From positions 46,012 through 110,011 of the forward strand of contig NZ_CANMSK010000014.1 of the NCBI RefSeq assembly GCF_947500655.1: a stretch of DNA of 64,000 bases. The letters are read 5' to 3'. Made by a program: the position numbers and the translations under genes. This stretch comes from an uncultured Psychrosphaera sp. (GTDB lineage Bacteria > Pseudomonadota > Gammaproteobacteria > Enterobacterales > Alteromonadaceae). Position 1 is the stretch's first letter. Each line of letters begins with the position of its first letter. This document shows, piece after piece, positions 1-8,636 of this stretch. The notes under the pieces are model-generated. The model was not told where the DNA came from. It saw only the letters and a list, made by a program, of their open reading frames with translations, and made no database searches.

Positions 1-2
1 TA

Positions 3-293
3 TTGTTAGACTTCAAAGATAAATGTACACCTGATTCGAAAGCATATAAAGTCCAAAAAACAGGGTTGTACGATGAACTATCAAAACATATTAATAATGT
101 AGTTAATGAGATAAACCTAGTTACAAGTATTGCCAAAGAGCTTCAAGATTTAGGGTGTCATGATTTTGTGTACCTCCGGTACGTACACGATGTGACTTGG
201 TTCGTCATGAAGTTAAAGTATTTACAACCAATATTAAAACAGCACTGTTACAGTCGCTTGGAATATTCTGCGGCGGAAGCCAATAAAATTTGA
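3..293 (+). CDS. partial hypothetical protein (C-terminal part)
   Basis: An open frame enters from the left edge and stops at 291-293. The 96 visible residues begin at a TTG at the window edge, which is probably not the real start, so this is likely the C-terminal part of a longer protein. I do not recognise a family. The sequence is mostly alpha-helical in character, with no signal peptide or membrane segment visible. About 40 bases downstream lies a short tandem repeat leading into the DUF1415 gene on the other strand. It could also be a remnant. Confidence 0.35.
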   Translation: MLDFKDKCTPDSKAYKVQKTGLYDELSKHINNVVNEINLVTSIAKELQDLGCHDFVYLRYVHDVTWFVMKLKYLQPILKQHCYSRLEYSAAEANKI

Positions 294-332
294 AGCAAGG
301 TATTTTATGAGCTTCGTAAAGAAGAATACTTT

Positions 333-377
333 CCTTAAAGCCTTAAAGCCTTAAAGCCTTAAAGCCTTAAAGCCTTA
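333..377. repeat. 8-bp tandem repeat (CCTTAAAG, 5.6 copies)
   Basis: Five full copies of ccttaaag follow one another, plus a partial sixth. The last partial copy supplies the stop codon (TAA on the minus strand, 375-377) of the DUF1415 gene. Slippage here would alter the 3' untranslated region or stop context but not the conserved coding part. Confidence 0.9.
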
Positions 378-944
378 TATCTTACGGCTGCTTTTCTCGC
401 TCTTAAACCCATAAATCTCCTCCATTTCCTCTTCACTCAATGACTGAACCGTCTTGATGTTATTCACTGGAATAGACTCTGGATCTGGGTATTTTGATAA
501 TACTTTTTCCATGCTGTCTTCTCTTATGAGATGCAGCATAGGGAAGGGGGCTGTGTTAGTTAGGTTCTCTGCGTCGTTCGCTTCTGTGCCGTCAAACTGG
601 TAGTTTGGATGGAAGCTGGCTAGTTGGAATATGCCGCGGTAGCCCATTTGATCTATTAACATGTCGGCGACATCTAACACGTGTAAGTAGTCGGTAAAGT
701 CTGCTAAAAAGTTTGGGATTACGATGACGGTAGTGTCGGCTTGTTCTGCTGGTGTGTTGGTTAAAAAATCAAGTTCAGCGAGTAAATCGTTTGTTAAGTC
801 GTTACTGTTATCTGCTTGAGAGATGACTAACTTTATTTGATTGTTTGCGCGTGGCTTTTTGGCAAAAGGGCACAGGTTTAAACCAATAACGGCTTTGTCT
901 AACCATTGCCAAACTTGAGATTCTACTTGTGCCGTCTTGCTCAT
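375..944 (-). CDS. DUF1415 family protein
   Basis: This 189-residue soluble protein matches the DUF1415 family, which is common in gammaproteobacteria and has no established biochemical role. Typical features are an N-terminal segment with the motif GLNLCPFAKKP (around residues 21-31) and a central FHPNYQF motif followed by a segment rich in acidic residues. The length is normal for the family. The ATG start at 944 gives a full-length product. The gene stands alone between an unknown ORF and mutH, and its stop codon is embedded in an 8-bp tandem repeat. Confidence 0.8.
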   Translation of the reverse strand: MSKTAQVESQVWQWLDKAVIGLNLCPFAKKPRANNQIKLVISQADNSNDLTNDLLAELDFLTNTPAEQADTTVIVIPNFLADFTDYLHVLDVADMLIDQMGYRGIFQLASFHPNYQFDGTEANDAENLTNTAPFPMLHLIREDSMEKVLSKYPDPESIPVNNIKTVQSLSEEEMEEIYGFKSEKSSRKI

Positions 945-1027
945 AACTGTGTTTAGCCTTTTTATGTTCTTAATTTTCTATTTTTGTTTTCTTAATTTTA
1001 TTGGGCTTTTTATGCTGGTGTTTAATG

Positions 1028-1720
1028 TCACAAATTTAACTGGAACTGTTTGTTTAAGATTTGCTTGGTGAAGCTAGTTCTTAAATAAAAGCCTTTTGGT
1101 GGCGCTTGGATTGGTTGGCCGTTTTGATTAAACGCTTGAGTTCTTACTGAGCTGTCTGCTGCTTTTGGTCTTAATTGTAAGGCTTCTCCATGAGTGGCGT
1201 TGATTTTGTCGTGATGACCAAAGGTAATAAGTTCCATTAACTCTTCCCAGTCTGTTTGCAAGGTTGTTTCTTGCTGTTCATCCATCTGCCATAAAAACGG
1301 AGTGGCTATTTGTCTTAAAGGAACGGGAATGTCACGTTCTGCAATAATAGGTACCCATAAAACATGGCGTAGTTTTTTATAAATGGATGACTCGCGCCAT
1401 GTTACTGGTTTTGATTGAGTTATTGATTGCGTTAATTGGGCCACAGAAACAAAGGTGGTTTCCAATGGCTTTCCTTCACGACTAATTGGTAAGGTTTTTA
1501 ATTCAACACCAAGTAGCTGAAAATCAGGTTCCGGCAAGTTGCCGGCACTTGCGCCTAAATAGGCTTCCAGTAATTGTCCCGGCCAACCTTTTTCTACTTG
1601 TAGATTCTCGGGAACCACGACATTTAGCTCTTGAGCAAGATCACCTAAAGTTAACCCTGCGATTAAGTCTATTCTTTGCTGGAGCTCTTCAATTGTTTTT
1701 GGTGGTGGAGAAAAGTTCAT
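1028..1720 (-). CDS. mutH: DNA mismatch repair endonuclease MutH
   Basis: MutH nicks the unmethylated strand at hemimethylated GATC sites during methyl-directed mismatch repair, acting with MutS and MutL. The 230-residue length equals that of the enterobacterial protein. The catalytic D...ExK signature is visible around residues 67-79 as PDFQLLGVELKTLP, giving the Asp, Glu and Lys of the restriction-endonuclease-like active site. The basic C-terminal part expected to touch DNA is intact. It is divergent from rppH, as in many gammaproteobacteria. Its presence implies a Dam-methylating host. Confidence 0.95.
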   Translation of the reverse strand: MNFSPPPKTIEELQQRIDLIAGLTLGDLAQELNVVVPENLQVEKGWPGQLLEAYLGASAGNLPEPDFQLLGVELKTLPISREGKPLETTFVSVAQLTQSITQSKPVTWRESSIYKKLRHVLWVPIIAERDIPVPLRQIATPFLWQMDEQQETTLQTDWEELMELITFGHHDKINATHGEALQLRPKAADSSVRTQAFNQNGQPIQAPPKGFYLRTSFTKQILNKQFQLNL

Positions 1721-1864
1721 TAATTAACCAAGTAAACCAATTATTATGCGACAAGGGATTATCTAATTAACTTTAACTGGATACCAGTTAAATTTTGGTT
1801 TGCTCTAATGGCTCCTTTGTGGAAGAATCAGTGTATATAGAAAAGAATAACAACAGGTGACACT

Positions 1865-2458
1865 GTGATTGATGCTGAAGGGTTTCGTCCCAACGTAGGC
1901 ATCGTGATTTGCAACCATAAAGGTCAAGTTTTTTGGGCTCGTAGATACGGCCAACATTCTTGGCAGTATCCTCAAGGTGGGATTGATGAAGGTGAAACGC
2001 CTGAACAAACCATGTACCGAGAGTTAGAAGAAGAAGTCGGGTTAAAGCAGGATGATGTTGAAATCCTTGCTGTTAGTAAAAACTGGCTAAGATACAGGTT
2101 GCCTAAACGACTTATCCGTCGTGAAAGTATGCCGGTGTGTATTGGTCAAAAACAGAAATGGTTTTTACTACGACTTCGTTGCAAAGAATCCGATGTAGAT
2201 TTATTAAAAACCTCTCATCCTGAATTTGATGATTGGAGATGGGTAAGCTATTGGTACCCAATTAGAAACGTCGTGTCGTTTAAACGTGATGTTTACCGCA
2301 GAGCAATGAATGAATTTGTTAGCGTTGTTATGCCATTTGTTAAATCAAATTCTGGCAAAGGTGACTCTGGCGGTAATAAGCCGACAAGCCATCGTCATAA
2401 ACGTCGTGGTAATAAGTCGACCTATAATAGGAATAATCAAAATAAACAACGTGGATAG
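1865..2458 (+). CDS. rppH: RNA pyrophosphohydrolase RppH
   Basis: RppH removes pyrophosphate from the 5' end of transcripts and so triggers RNase E-dependent decay. The start is GTG at 1865, giving the conserved N-terminus [17 protein letters not shown]. The Nudix box (GX5EX7REUXEEXGU) occupies residues 39-61 with its REL.EEVGL core. At 197 residues it is longer than the usual 160-176. The extra length is a Lys/Arg/Asn/Gly-rich C-terminal tail after about residue 160 that looks disordered. It precedes ptsP by 52 bases, as in E. coli, and is probably co-transcribed with it. Confidence 0.95.
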   Translation: MIDAEGFRPNVGIVICNHKGQVFWARRYGQHSWQYPQGGIDEGETPEQTMYRELEEEVGLKQDDVEILAVSKNWLRYRLPKRLIRRESMPVCIGQKQKWFLLRLRCKESDVDLLKTSHPEFDDWRWVSYWYPIRNVVSFKRDVYRRAMNEFVSVVMPFVKSNSGKGDSGGNKPTSHRHKRRGNKSTYNRNNQNKQRG

Positions 2459-2510
2459 TTTTGCCTGATTAATTAATGGCTTTGAACTTCTAGGGGGTTG
2501 ATAACAAATT

Positions 2511-4793
2511 ATGTTAAATGATTTAAGAAGTATTACTCATTCATTTGTACAGGAGCCATCTTTAGAGATGGCTTTAGCTTCTTTAGTCACTGATATAAAA
2601 CGTGCTTTAAACTCCGATTGTTGTTCTATTTATTTGGCGGAAGCCGAACAAACGGTATTACGTTTGCAAGCCACCGATGGATTAAACCGAAAGGCCATTG
2701 GTTTAACCCAAATGGGTTTCGATGAAGGCTTAACCGGTTGGGTTGCACAACGTGAAGAGCCAATCAAAATCTATAATGCTAAACGCCATCCTAGATTTAA
2801 AAACTTCCCAGATGTACAAGAAGATGAATTCACTGCTTTTCTAGGTGTGCCAATTATCCACAGACGCCAAGTCTTGGGTGTTATCACTATTCAGCAATCA
2901 CAAGCTCGTTTGTTTGACCAAGATGAAGAAGCATTTCTTGTTACTTTAAGTGCTCAATTAGCATCGTCAATTGCCAACGTTAGTCTTAGGATGAAATCAG
3001 AGTCAACCTATGTTGAGCATGAGAATAACTCTTTAGTCTTAAAAGGTGTTTCTGCATCTTCAGGTGTTGGTATTGGGCATTCTTATCTTGTTCAAACTGA
3101 AATTGATTTGTCAGATGTTTCTTTACGTAAAGTATTAAATCCAGAATTTCAAAAAACTCGTTACTTTAATGCAGTCGAAGCAACTCGTGCTGACATTAAA
3201 TTAATGGCTGAACGTATGTCAGCGCATTTACCTGCACAAGCATTGGCGATATTTGATATTTATTTACAATTACTAGAAAACGCTAGTTTAGGTAATGAGA
3301 TTGTAGAAAAAATTGATATAAATTGGTGTGCCGTTTCATCACTTAAAATTGTGGTTGAACGTTACGTATCAGAATTTGAAAAGATGGAAGACCCTTATAT
3401 TAGGGAACGTGCTGTTGATGTTAAAGATCTAGGCCGACGTCTATTAAAGCATTTAACTAACGCGTCATCTCAAGATAAAGTTATTCCACAAGCCGCGATT
3501 ATTATTGCGGAGGAAGTTACAGCTTCCATGTTGGCGGAAGTGCCAAGAGATCAAATTAAAGGTATCGTTTCCATTAAAGGTGCGGAAAACTCTCATGCTG
3601 CCATCATGGCAAGAGCATTGGGTATTCCTGCGGTTATGGGATTACGAGATGTTCCGTTATTGCAACTCGATGGTGTAGACATCATAGTTGATGGTTATAA
3701 CGGACAAGTATTTACCTCTCCTGCCGAAGCGATAGTTGAAGAGTATAAAAATTTAGAGTCGGAAGATTTAGAGTTTGCTAATCAGTTAAAACTTGAGTCG
3801 GACGAAATAGTACAAACCGCCGACGGCAAGCGTATTTATTTATCTATCAACTCAGGAATGGGGTTTGATGGCGAGTTTGCTGAGCAAGAACATATAGAAG
3901 GTATTGGGTTATATCGTACTGAATACCCATTTATGATGCGTCAACGTTTCCCGTCAGAGCTTGAACAACAGCAATTATATCAACAAGTATTAGGCGATTT
4001 TACTGGCAAACCTGTTGTTATGCGTACGTTAGATGTTGGTGGCGATAAACAATTACCTTATTTTCCTATTATTGAAGATAATCCATTTTTAGGCTGGCGT
4101 GGAATTAGATTAACGCTGGATCATCCTGAAATATTTTTAGTGCAAATTCGTGCAATGATCAAAGCTAATGTGTTTACCGATAATTTGCATATCATGTTAC
4201 CTATGATATCTGACATTGGTGAAATTGATGAAGCAAGACGCTTGTTTAACCAAGCTTATGCTGAAGTGCAAGACGAATTAAAAGAAGCTGATGCGGCGGC
4301 TGTTGTACCAAAACCAAAATTTGGTGTGATGTTAGAAGTACCATCTATGCTATTTCAGTTAAGACATCTTAAAGGTAAAGTTGATTTTTGTTCAATTGGA
4401 ACTAATGACTTAACTCAGTATCTACTAGCTGTGGATAGAAATAACGATAAAGTGGCTAATTTATATGACGCATTTCATCCAACCGTATTAAATGCGATTA
4501 AAATGATCGCGGATGTTACTAAAGAAATTGGTATTCCATGTAGTGTTTGTGGTGAATTAGCCGGAGATCCCGGCGGCGCTATGTTGCTAGCAGGTATGGG
4601 ATTTACTCAATTAAGTATGAATACCAAAAACTTATTACGAGTTAAATGGGTATTGAAAAAAACCAATTCAGAAAAATTAACTGAATTAGCCAATGACGTT
4701 TTAAATTGTACTCGTCCAGATCAAATCAAGTTTAAAGTGAATCGATATATGTTGAATATTGGTGCTGCCAGTATATTACGAGCTGGGAAATAA
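2511..4793 (+). CDS. ptsP: phosphoenolpyruvate--protein phosphotransferase PtsP (enzyme I-Ntr)
   Basis: PtsP takes a phosphate from phosphoenolpyruvate and passes it to NPr in the nitrogen-related PTS. The protein has 760 residues: an N-terminal GAF domain (about 1-160) that in relatives senses glutamine or 2-oxoglutarate, the EI N-terminal region, the phosphohistidine swivel domain with GAENSHAAIMAR (His near residue 361), and the C-terminal PEP-binding TIM barrel with RTEYPFMMR, DVGGDK and the cysteine motif PCSVCGELAGDP. The order rppH-ptsP-(TSUP)-lgt-thyA is largely the conserved gammaproteobacterial order. The ATG at 2511 is preceded by a GGGGG-containing ribosome site. Confidence 0.95.
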   Translation: MLNDLRSITHSFVQEPSLEMALASLVTDIKRALNSDCCSIYLAEAEQTVLRLQATDGLNRKAIGLTQMGFDEGLTGWVAQREEPIKIYNAKRHPRFKNFPDVQEDEFTAFLGVPIIHRRQVLGVITIQQSQARLFDQDEEAFLVTLSAQLASSIANVSLRMKSESTYVEHENNSLVLKGVSASSGVGIGHSYLVQTEIDLSDVSLRKVLNPEFQKTRYFNAVEATRADIKLMAERMSAHLPAQALAIFDIYLQLLENASLGNEIVEKIDINWCAVSSLKIVVERYVSEFEKMEDPYIRERAVDVKDLGRRLLKHLTNASSQDKVIPQAAIIIAEEVTASMLAEVPRDQIKGIVSIKGAENSHAAIMARALGIPAVMGLRDVPLLQLDGVDIIVDGYNGQVFTSPAEAIVEEYKNLESEDLEFANQLKLESDEIVQTADGKRIYLSINSGMGFDGEFAEQEHIEGIGLYRTEYPFMMRQRFPSELEQQQLYQQVLGDFTGKPVVMRTLDVGGDKQLPYFPIIEDNPFLGWRGIRLTLDHPEIFLVQIRAMIKANVFTDNLHIMLPMISDIGEIDEARRLFNQAYAEVQDELKEADAAAVVPKPKFGVMLEVPSMLFQLRHLKGKVDFCSIGTNDLTQYLLAVDRNNDKVANLYDAFHPTVLNAIKMIADVTKEIGIPCSVCGELAGDPGGAMLLAGMGFTQLSMNTKNLLRVKWVLKKTNSEKLTELANDVLNCTRPDQIKFKVNRYMLNIGAASILRAGK

Positions 4794-4857
4794 GCTTATC
4801 GTAAAAAGTACTTGTTATAAGTACATGTACATACACTCAAAATAGGCAGTAAACGTT

Positions 4858-5661
4858 TTGTTAGAAATATTATATATAGCCCCAATACTTGGCATAATTG
4901 CAGGGTTTTTGTCTGGATTATTAGGTATCGGTGGTGGGATTGTCTTAGTACCTGCTTTATTGTATTTACTACCATTATTACCCCAAGTTAATTCAGATAA
5001 TGTTGCTATTATTGCGGTTGCTACCTCATTAATGACGATTGTTATTACGGCATTTTCATCCGCCAAAAGTCATTATAAAAGAGGCAATCTTCATAAAGAA
5101 ATAACATTACCAATTGCTGTTGCAGTGGCAATTAGTTCGGTTGTGGCACCTTATGTCGCGATTTGGATGGGCAGTTCTTTGTTAACCAGCGTGTTTGCTA
5201 TTTTATTATTTGTTTTGTCTATTCAGATAGCAACTGGCAGAAAAAATAATCCAGACGTTGATAAGTTACCGTCTAATAAAGTATTGGCTTTCGGTGGTTT
5301 GTTTACTGGATTTTTAGCTGCAATTGCTGGTTTAGGAGGCGGTGCGATATTAGTTCCTTACCTAACCGTTGTTGGCGTAAATATTAGAAAGTCGATAGGT
5401 GCGGCTGCGGCATGTGGAATGATAGTGGCTATTTTTGGCTCAATTAGTTATTTCATTAGTGGTCATGGCTGGACTGATAGTGTTCAGTTCGCCGGTTATG
5501 TACATTGGCCAACCGCGTTAGTTATTATGTTGTTCTCTTACTTTACGGCTCCTTTGGGTGTAAAAGTAGGGCATAAGTTAAATCAAGTTCAGTTAAAAAG
5601 AGTATTTGCCATCTTTATGATGGTGGTCGCCACTAAGTTATTATTTGATCAGTTAGCCTAA
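4858..5661 (+). CDS. sulfite exporter TauE/SafE (TSUP) family permease
   Basis: This is a 267-residue integral membrane protein with about eight hydrophobic helices. The two-fold repeat typical of TSUP shows as glycine-rich GFLSGLLGIGGGIVLVP near the N-terminus and GFLAAIAGLGGGAILVP in the second half. TSUP proteins move sulfite, sulfonates or other organic anions, and the substrate here cannot be read from the sequence. The start is TTG at 4858 with an AGGCAG sequence about ten bases upstream. The same family is found between ptsP and lgt in several marine gammaproteobacteria. Confidence 0.88.
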   Translation: MLEILYIAPILGIIAGFLSGLLGIGGGIVLVPALLYLLPLLPQVNSDNVAIIAVATSLMTIVITAFSSAKSHYKRGNLHKEITLPIAVAVAISSVVAPYVAIWMGSSLLTSVFAILLFVLSIQIATGRKNNPDVDKLPSNKVLAFGGLFTGFLAAIAGLGGGAILVPYLTVVGVNIRKSIGAAAACGMIVAIFGSISYFISGHGWTDSVQFAGYVHWPTALVIMLFSYFTAPLGVKVGHKLNQVQLKRVFAIFMMVVATKLLFDQLA

Positions 5662-5772
5662 GTATAGTTTGGTCGAATAGTTTAAAAGATTCATTTAACT
5701 GTAAAACAGTCGTGTTTAAGTAAAATTAATTAAAACTAAATAGTTTATAAAAATAAAGTTGAGGTTGTATTC

Positions 5773-6576
5773 GTGTTAGCAGATCCTATTATTTTCCCAG
5801 CAATTGACCCTATTATTGTGTCGTTAGGGCCAGTGGCAATCCGTTGGTATGGTTTGATGTATTTAATTGGATTAGGTTTTGCCTATTTCTTAGCAATGCG
5901 TGAAGTGAAAGCTAACCGTTCTCCATTTACTAAACAGCAAGTTAGCGATCTAATCTTTTATGGATTTATGGGCGCAGTATTGGGTGGCCGTATTGGTTAT
6001 GTATTCTTTTATCAATTTGAGCTGTTTCTTCAAGATCCGCTGTATCTGTTCCAAATTCAACAAGGTGGCATGTCATTCCATGGCGGTTTGTTAGGGGTCA
6101 TATTTGTATTGATCGTGTTTGCTAGAAAAACCAAACTAACCTTATTTCAAATTGGTGACTTTGTTGCGCCATTAGTGCCTATTGGATTAGGTGCTGGACG
6201 TTTTGGTAATTTTTTAAACGGCGAGCTATGGGGCCGAACCACGGATGTTCCTTGGGGGATTGTATTCCCTGGCGCAGGTCCGTTACCGCGTCACCCGTCA
6301 CAACTGTATGAGTTTGTGTTAGAAGGCATTGTTCTCTTCATTATTGTATTTTGGTATACCCGCTCTAAACGAGCTGTTGGCTCTGCTGGTGGACTGTTCT
6401 TATTAGGTTATGGTTGTTTCCGCTTTATTGTTGAGTACTTCCGTCAGCCAGACGACCATTTAGGTTTATTAACTTTAGGTATGTCGATGGGACAGTGGTT
6501 ATCATTACCTATGGTATTTGCCGGTGCAATTGTTATGGCGATTGCGTTTAAGTTAGATAGCAAAAAAGCACAATAG
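5773..6576 (+). CDS. lgt: prolipoprotein diacylglyceryl transferase
   Basis: Lgt transfers diacylglycerol from phosphatidylglycerol to the lipobox cysteine of prolipoproteins in the inner membrane, the first step of lipoprotein maturation. The many lipoproteins in this window depend on it. The 267-residue protein has the Lgt signature [14 protein letters not shown], the essential His in [11 protein letters not shown], and HPSQLYE. Seven membrane helices are expected. The start is GTG at 5773 behind a GAGG site. It precedes thyA, as in most gammaproteobacteria. Confidence 0.96.
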   Translation: MLADPIIFPAIDPIIVSLGPVAIRWYGLMYLIGLGFAYFLAMREVKANRSPFTKQQVSDLIFYGFMGAVLGGRIGYVFFYQFELFLQDPLYLFQIQQGGMSFHGGLLGVIFVLIVFARKTKLTLFQIGDFVAPLVPIGLGAGRFGNFLNGELWGRTTDVPWGIVFPGAGPLPRHPSQLYEFVLEGIVLFIIVFWYTRSKRAVGSAGGLFLLGYGCFRFIVEYFRQPDDHLGLLTLGMSMGQWLSLPMVFAGAIVMAIAFKLDSKKAQ

Positions 6577-6586
6577 TATTTAGTTG

Positions 6587-6602
6587 CGAGTTTCGAAACT
6601 CG
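6587..6602. repeat. perfect 16-bp palindrome between lgt and thyA
   Basis: CGAGTTTCGAAACTCG is a perfect palindrome in the 44-base lgt-thyA gap, just upstream of the thyA ribosome-binding site. It may be an RNA hairpin that adjusts thyA translation or lgt 3' stability. There is no T-run, so it is not an intrinsic terminator. Confidence 0.6.
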
Positions 6603-6620
6603 AATGCAGGAATTAGACAA

Positions 6621-7472
6621 ATGAAACAGTATTTAGAATTATGCCAACGCATTGTTGACGAAGGCACTTGGATAGAAAACAAACGCACGGGTAAACGTTG
6701 TTTAACGGTTATTAATGCTGAGTTAAACTATAACGTTGGTGATAACGAATTTCCGATGATCACCACGCGTAAGAGTTATTGGAAAGCCGCTATTGCCGAA
6801 TTACTTGGTTATATCCGCGGTTACGATAATGCCGCAGATTTCCGTTCTATTGGTTGTAATACATGGAATGCTAATGCTAACGACAATGATGCATGGCTAA
6901 ACAATCCTCACCGTAAAGGTGAAGACGATATGGGACGCGTTTATGGCGTACAAGGTCGTAGCTGGGCAAAACCAGATGGTGGTTTTGTTGACCAACTTAA
7001 AAAGCTGGTTGATGATCTTTCTAACGGTATTGATGACCGTGGGGAAATCTTATCGTTTTATAACCCTGGCGAATTCCACATGGGCTGCTTACGTCCATGT
7101 ATGCACACACACACGTTTTCTTTGTTAGGTGACACTTTGTACTTAACTAGTTACCAACGTTCTTGTGACGTACCGCTAGGGCTTAATTTTAATCAGGTTC
7201 AAGTGTTTGTTTTGTTAGCATTAGTTGCTCAAATTACAGGTAACAAAGCAGGGAAGGCGTATCACAAAATAGTAAACGCTCACATTTATGAAGATCAGCT
7301 TGAGTTAATGCGTGATGAACAATTAAAACGTAAACCTTTTGCCTCACCAAAGTTAATCATTAATCCAAAGATTAAGTCGTTAGAAGACTTAGAAACATGG
7401 GTAACTATGGATGACTTTGAAGTAGAAGGTTATGAATGCCACCCACCAATTGCGTATCCATTTTCGGTTTAG
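6621..7472 (+). CDS. thyA: thymidylate synthase
   Basis: ThyA methylates dUMP to dTMP using methylenetetrahydrofolate. The 283-residue length fits the longer ThyA form found in Vibrio and Shewanella relatives. The catalytic cysteine is in the [10 protein letters not shown] segment (near residue 160). The dUMP-phosphate and pyrimidine-binding motif [13 protein letters not shown] and the C-terminal [10 protein letters not shown] are intact. The ATG at 6621 lies behind GCAGGA. A terminator follows at 7558-7595. Confidence 0.96.
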   Translation: MKQYLELCQRIVDEGTWIENKRTGKRCLTVINAELNYNVGDNEFPMITTRKSYWKAAIAELLGYIRGYDNAADFRSIGCNTWNANANDNDAWLNNPHRKGEDDMGRVYGVQGRSWAKPDGGFVDQLKKLVDDLSNGIDDRGEILSFYNPGEFHMGCLRPCMHTHTFSLLGDTLYLTSYQRSCDVPLGLNFNQVQVFVLLALVAQITGNKAGKAYHKIVNAHIYEDQLELMRDEQLKRKPFASPKLIINPKIKSLEDLETWVTMDDFEVEGYECHPPIAYPFSV

Positions 7473-7529
7473 TTTATAGCTAGATTTTTTTAAAAAGCGT
7501 GAATAACGCTTTATGTTTAAATCATAACT

Positions 7530-7563
7530 AAATAAAAAGTTAAATAAAAAGTTAAATAAAAAG
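7530..7563. repeat. 12-bp direct repeat (AAATAAAAAGTT), about 2.8 copies
   Basis: Three near-exact copies of an A-rich 12-mer run into the 5' arm of the thyA terminator. This is probably slippage-generated noncoding DNA. Confidence 0.75.
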
Positions 7564-7595
7564 CAGAGTCACTTTAAAATGTGCCTCTGCTTTTT
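7558..7595 (+). terminator. intrinsic terminator after thyA
   Basis: The arms AAAAAGCAGAG and CTCTGCTTTTT form an 11-bp stem ending in T residues. It can act for thyA, and because it is A/T flanked on both sides it may also act for the convergent response-regulator gene. Confidence 0.85.
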
Positions 7596-7639
7596 GTATC
7601 GAGTGGTAGTTGAATTTAAGTTCAGCCTGAGCTGAGTGG

Positions 7640-8626
7640 TTATTCATCTTTCCAGCGTCGTTTTATGGTTAATATTTTTTCAAGTTCTTGTTTAAATAAA
7701 ACAACTAACTCAGGGTCAAAGTGTTTACCACTTTGTTGTTCAATAAAGTCCATAGCTTTTTCTACTGGCCAGGCACCTTTATATGGACGAACACTGGTTA
7801 ATGCGTCAAATACATCGGCTATTGCGACAATTCGGCCTTCAATCGGAATATTGTTACCCGCTAATCCGTTTGGATAACCTGAGCCATCCCACTTTTCGTG
7901 ATGAGTAAGCGCAACCACTTTTGCAAGACTGATCAGCTCTGAGTCATCATCACCTAAGATATGAGCGCCAATTTCTGGATGTGTTTTCATAACATCAAAC
8001 TCTTGCTCTGTTAGCTTTCCTGGTTTTTGCATTATGCTGTCAGGAATTCCTATTTTTCCTAAGTCATGCATAGGCGCTGCGTGTAATAGATCATCTGCAC
8101 TTTGTTCAGTAAAGCCATAAGCGAGAGCAATGATCTGAGAGTAATGGCTCATACGCATAACATGCATGCCTGTTTCATTATCTTTATATTCAGCGGCATG
8201 ACCTAAACGTTGAATAACTTGCAAACGTGTACGTCTTAATTCATCTGCTTGCACAAGTGATAAATGAGTCTCGACTCTTACTTTGACAACTGCAGCGGAG
8301 ATCGGTTTAGTTATGTAATCGACGGCGCCTAGTTCAAGCCCTTGAGCTTCATCGGTATGATCATTTAATGCAGTAACAAAAATCACTGGAATCTTTTTGG
8401 TAATGGTTTCCGCTTTTAATCGTTTACAAACTTCAAGCCCTGTGATGTCTGGCATCATAATGTCTAACAATATCAGATCTGGTAGTTTCTCTTTTGCTAA
8501 ACGCAGTGCTTCCATACCACTTTTAGCGAAAACCAATCTATATTGTTGTTGTAATACTTGTTTTAAAACCCGTAAATTAGTGGGTTCGTCATCAACAATT
8601 AAAACAGTTGGTTGTTTTTTTCTCAT
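7640..8626 (-). CDS. two-component response regulator with HD-GYP domain
   Basis: The 328-residue protein has an N-terminal receiver domain (about 1-125; VDDE acidic pocket, phosphoacceptor Asp in ILLDIMMPD, Lys in YITKPI) followed by an HD-GYP domain (about 140-320). The HD motif is in MHDLGKIGIPD near residue 187 and the GYP motif in GSGYPNGLAG near residue 248, both intact. RpfG-type HD-GYP proteins hydrolyse cyclic di-GMP. The start lies 10 bases after the stop of the upstream hybrid kinase, with a GGGGG ribosome site, so the two genes form an operon and probably a signalling pair. Confidence 0.92.
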   Translation of the reverse strand: MRKKQPTVLIVDDEPTNLRVLKQVLQQQYRLVFAKSGMEALRLAKEKLPDLILLDIMMPDITGLEVCKRLKAETITKKIPVIFVTALNDHTDEAQGLELGAVDYITKPISAAVVKVRVETHLSLVQADELRRTRLQVIQRLGHAAEYKDNETGMHVMRMSHYSQIIALAYGFTEQSADDLLHAAPMHDLGKIGIPDSIMQKPGKLTEQEFDVMKTHPEIGAHILGDDDSELISLAKVVALTHHEKWDGSGYPNGLAGNNIPIEGRIVAIADVFDALTSVRPYKGAWPVEKAMDFIEQQSGKHFDPELVVLFKQELEKILTIKRRWKDE

Positions 8627-8636
8627 TATATTCCCC

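Noticed and set aside
6919..7128. Overlapping plus-strand ORF in thyA
   Set aside because: It is in a different frame inside thyA and has no independent signals.
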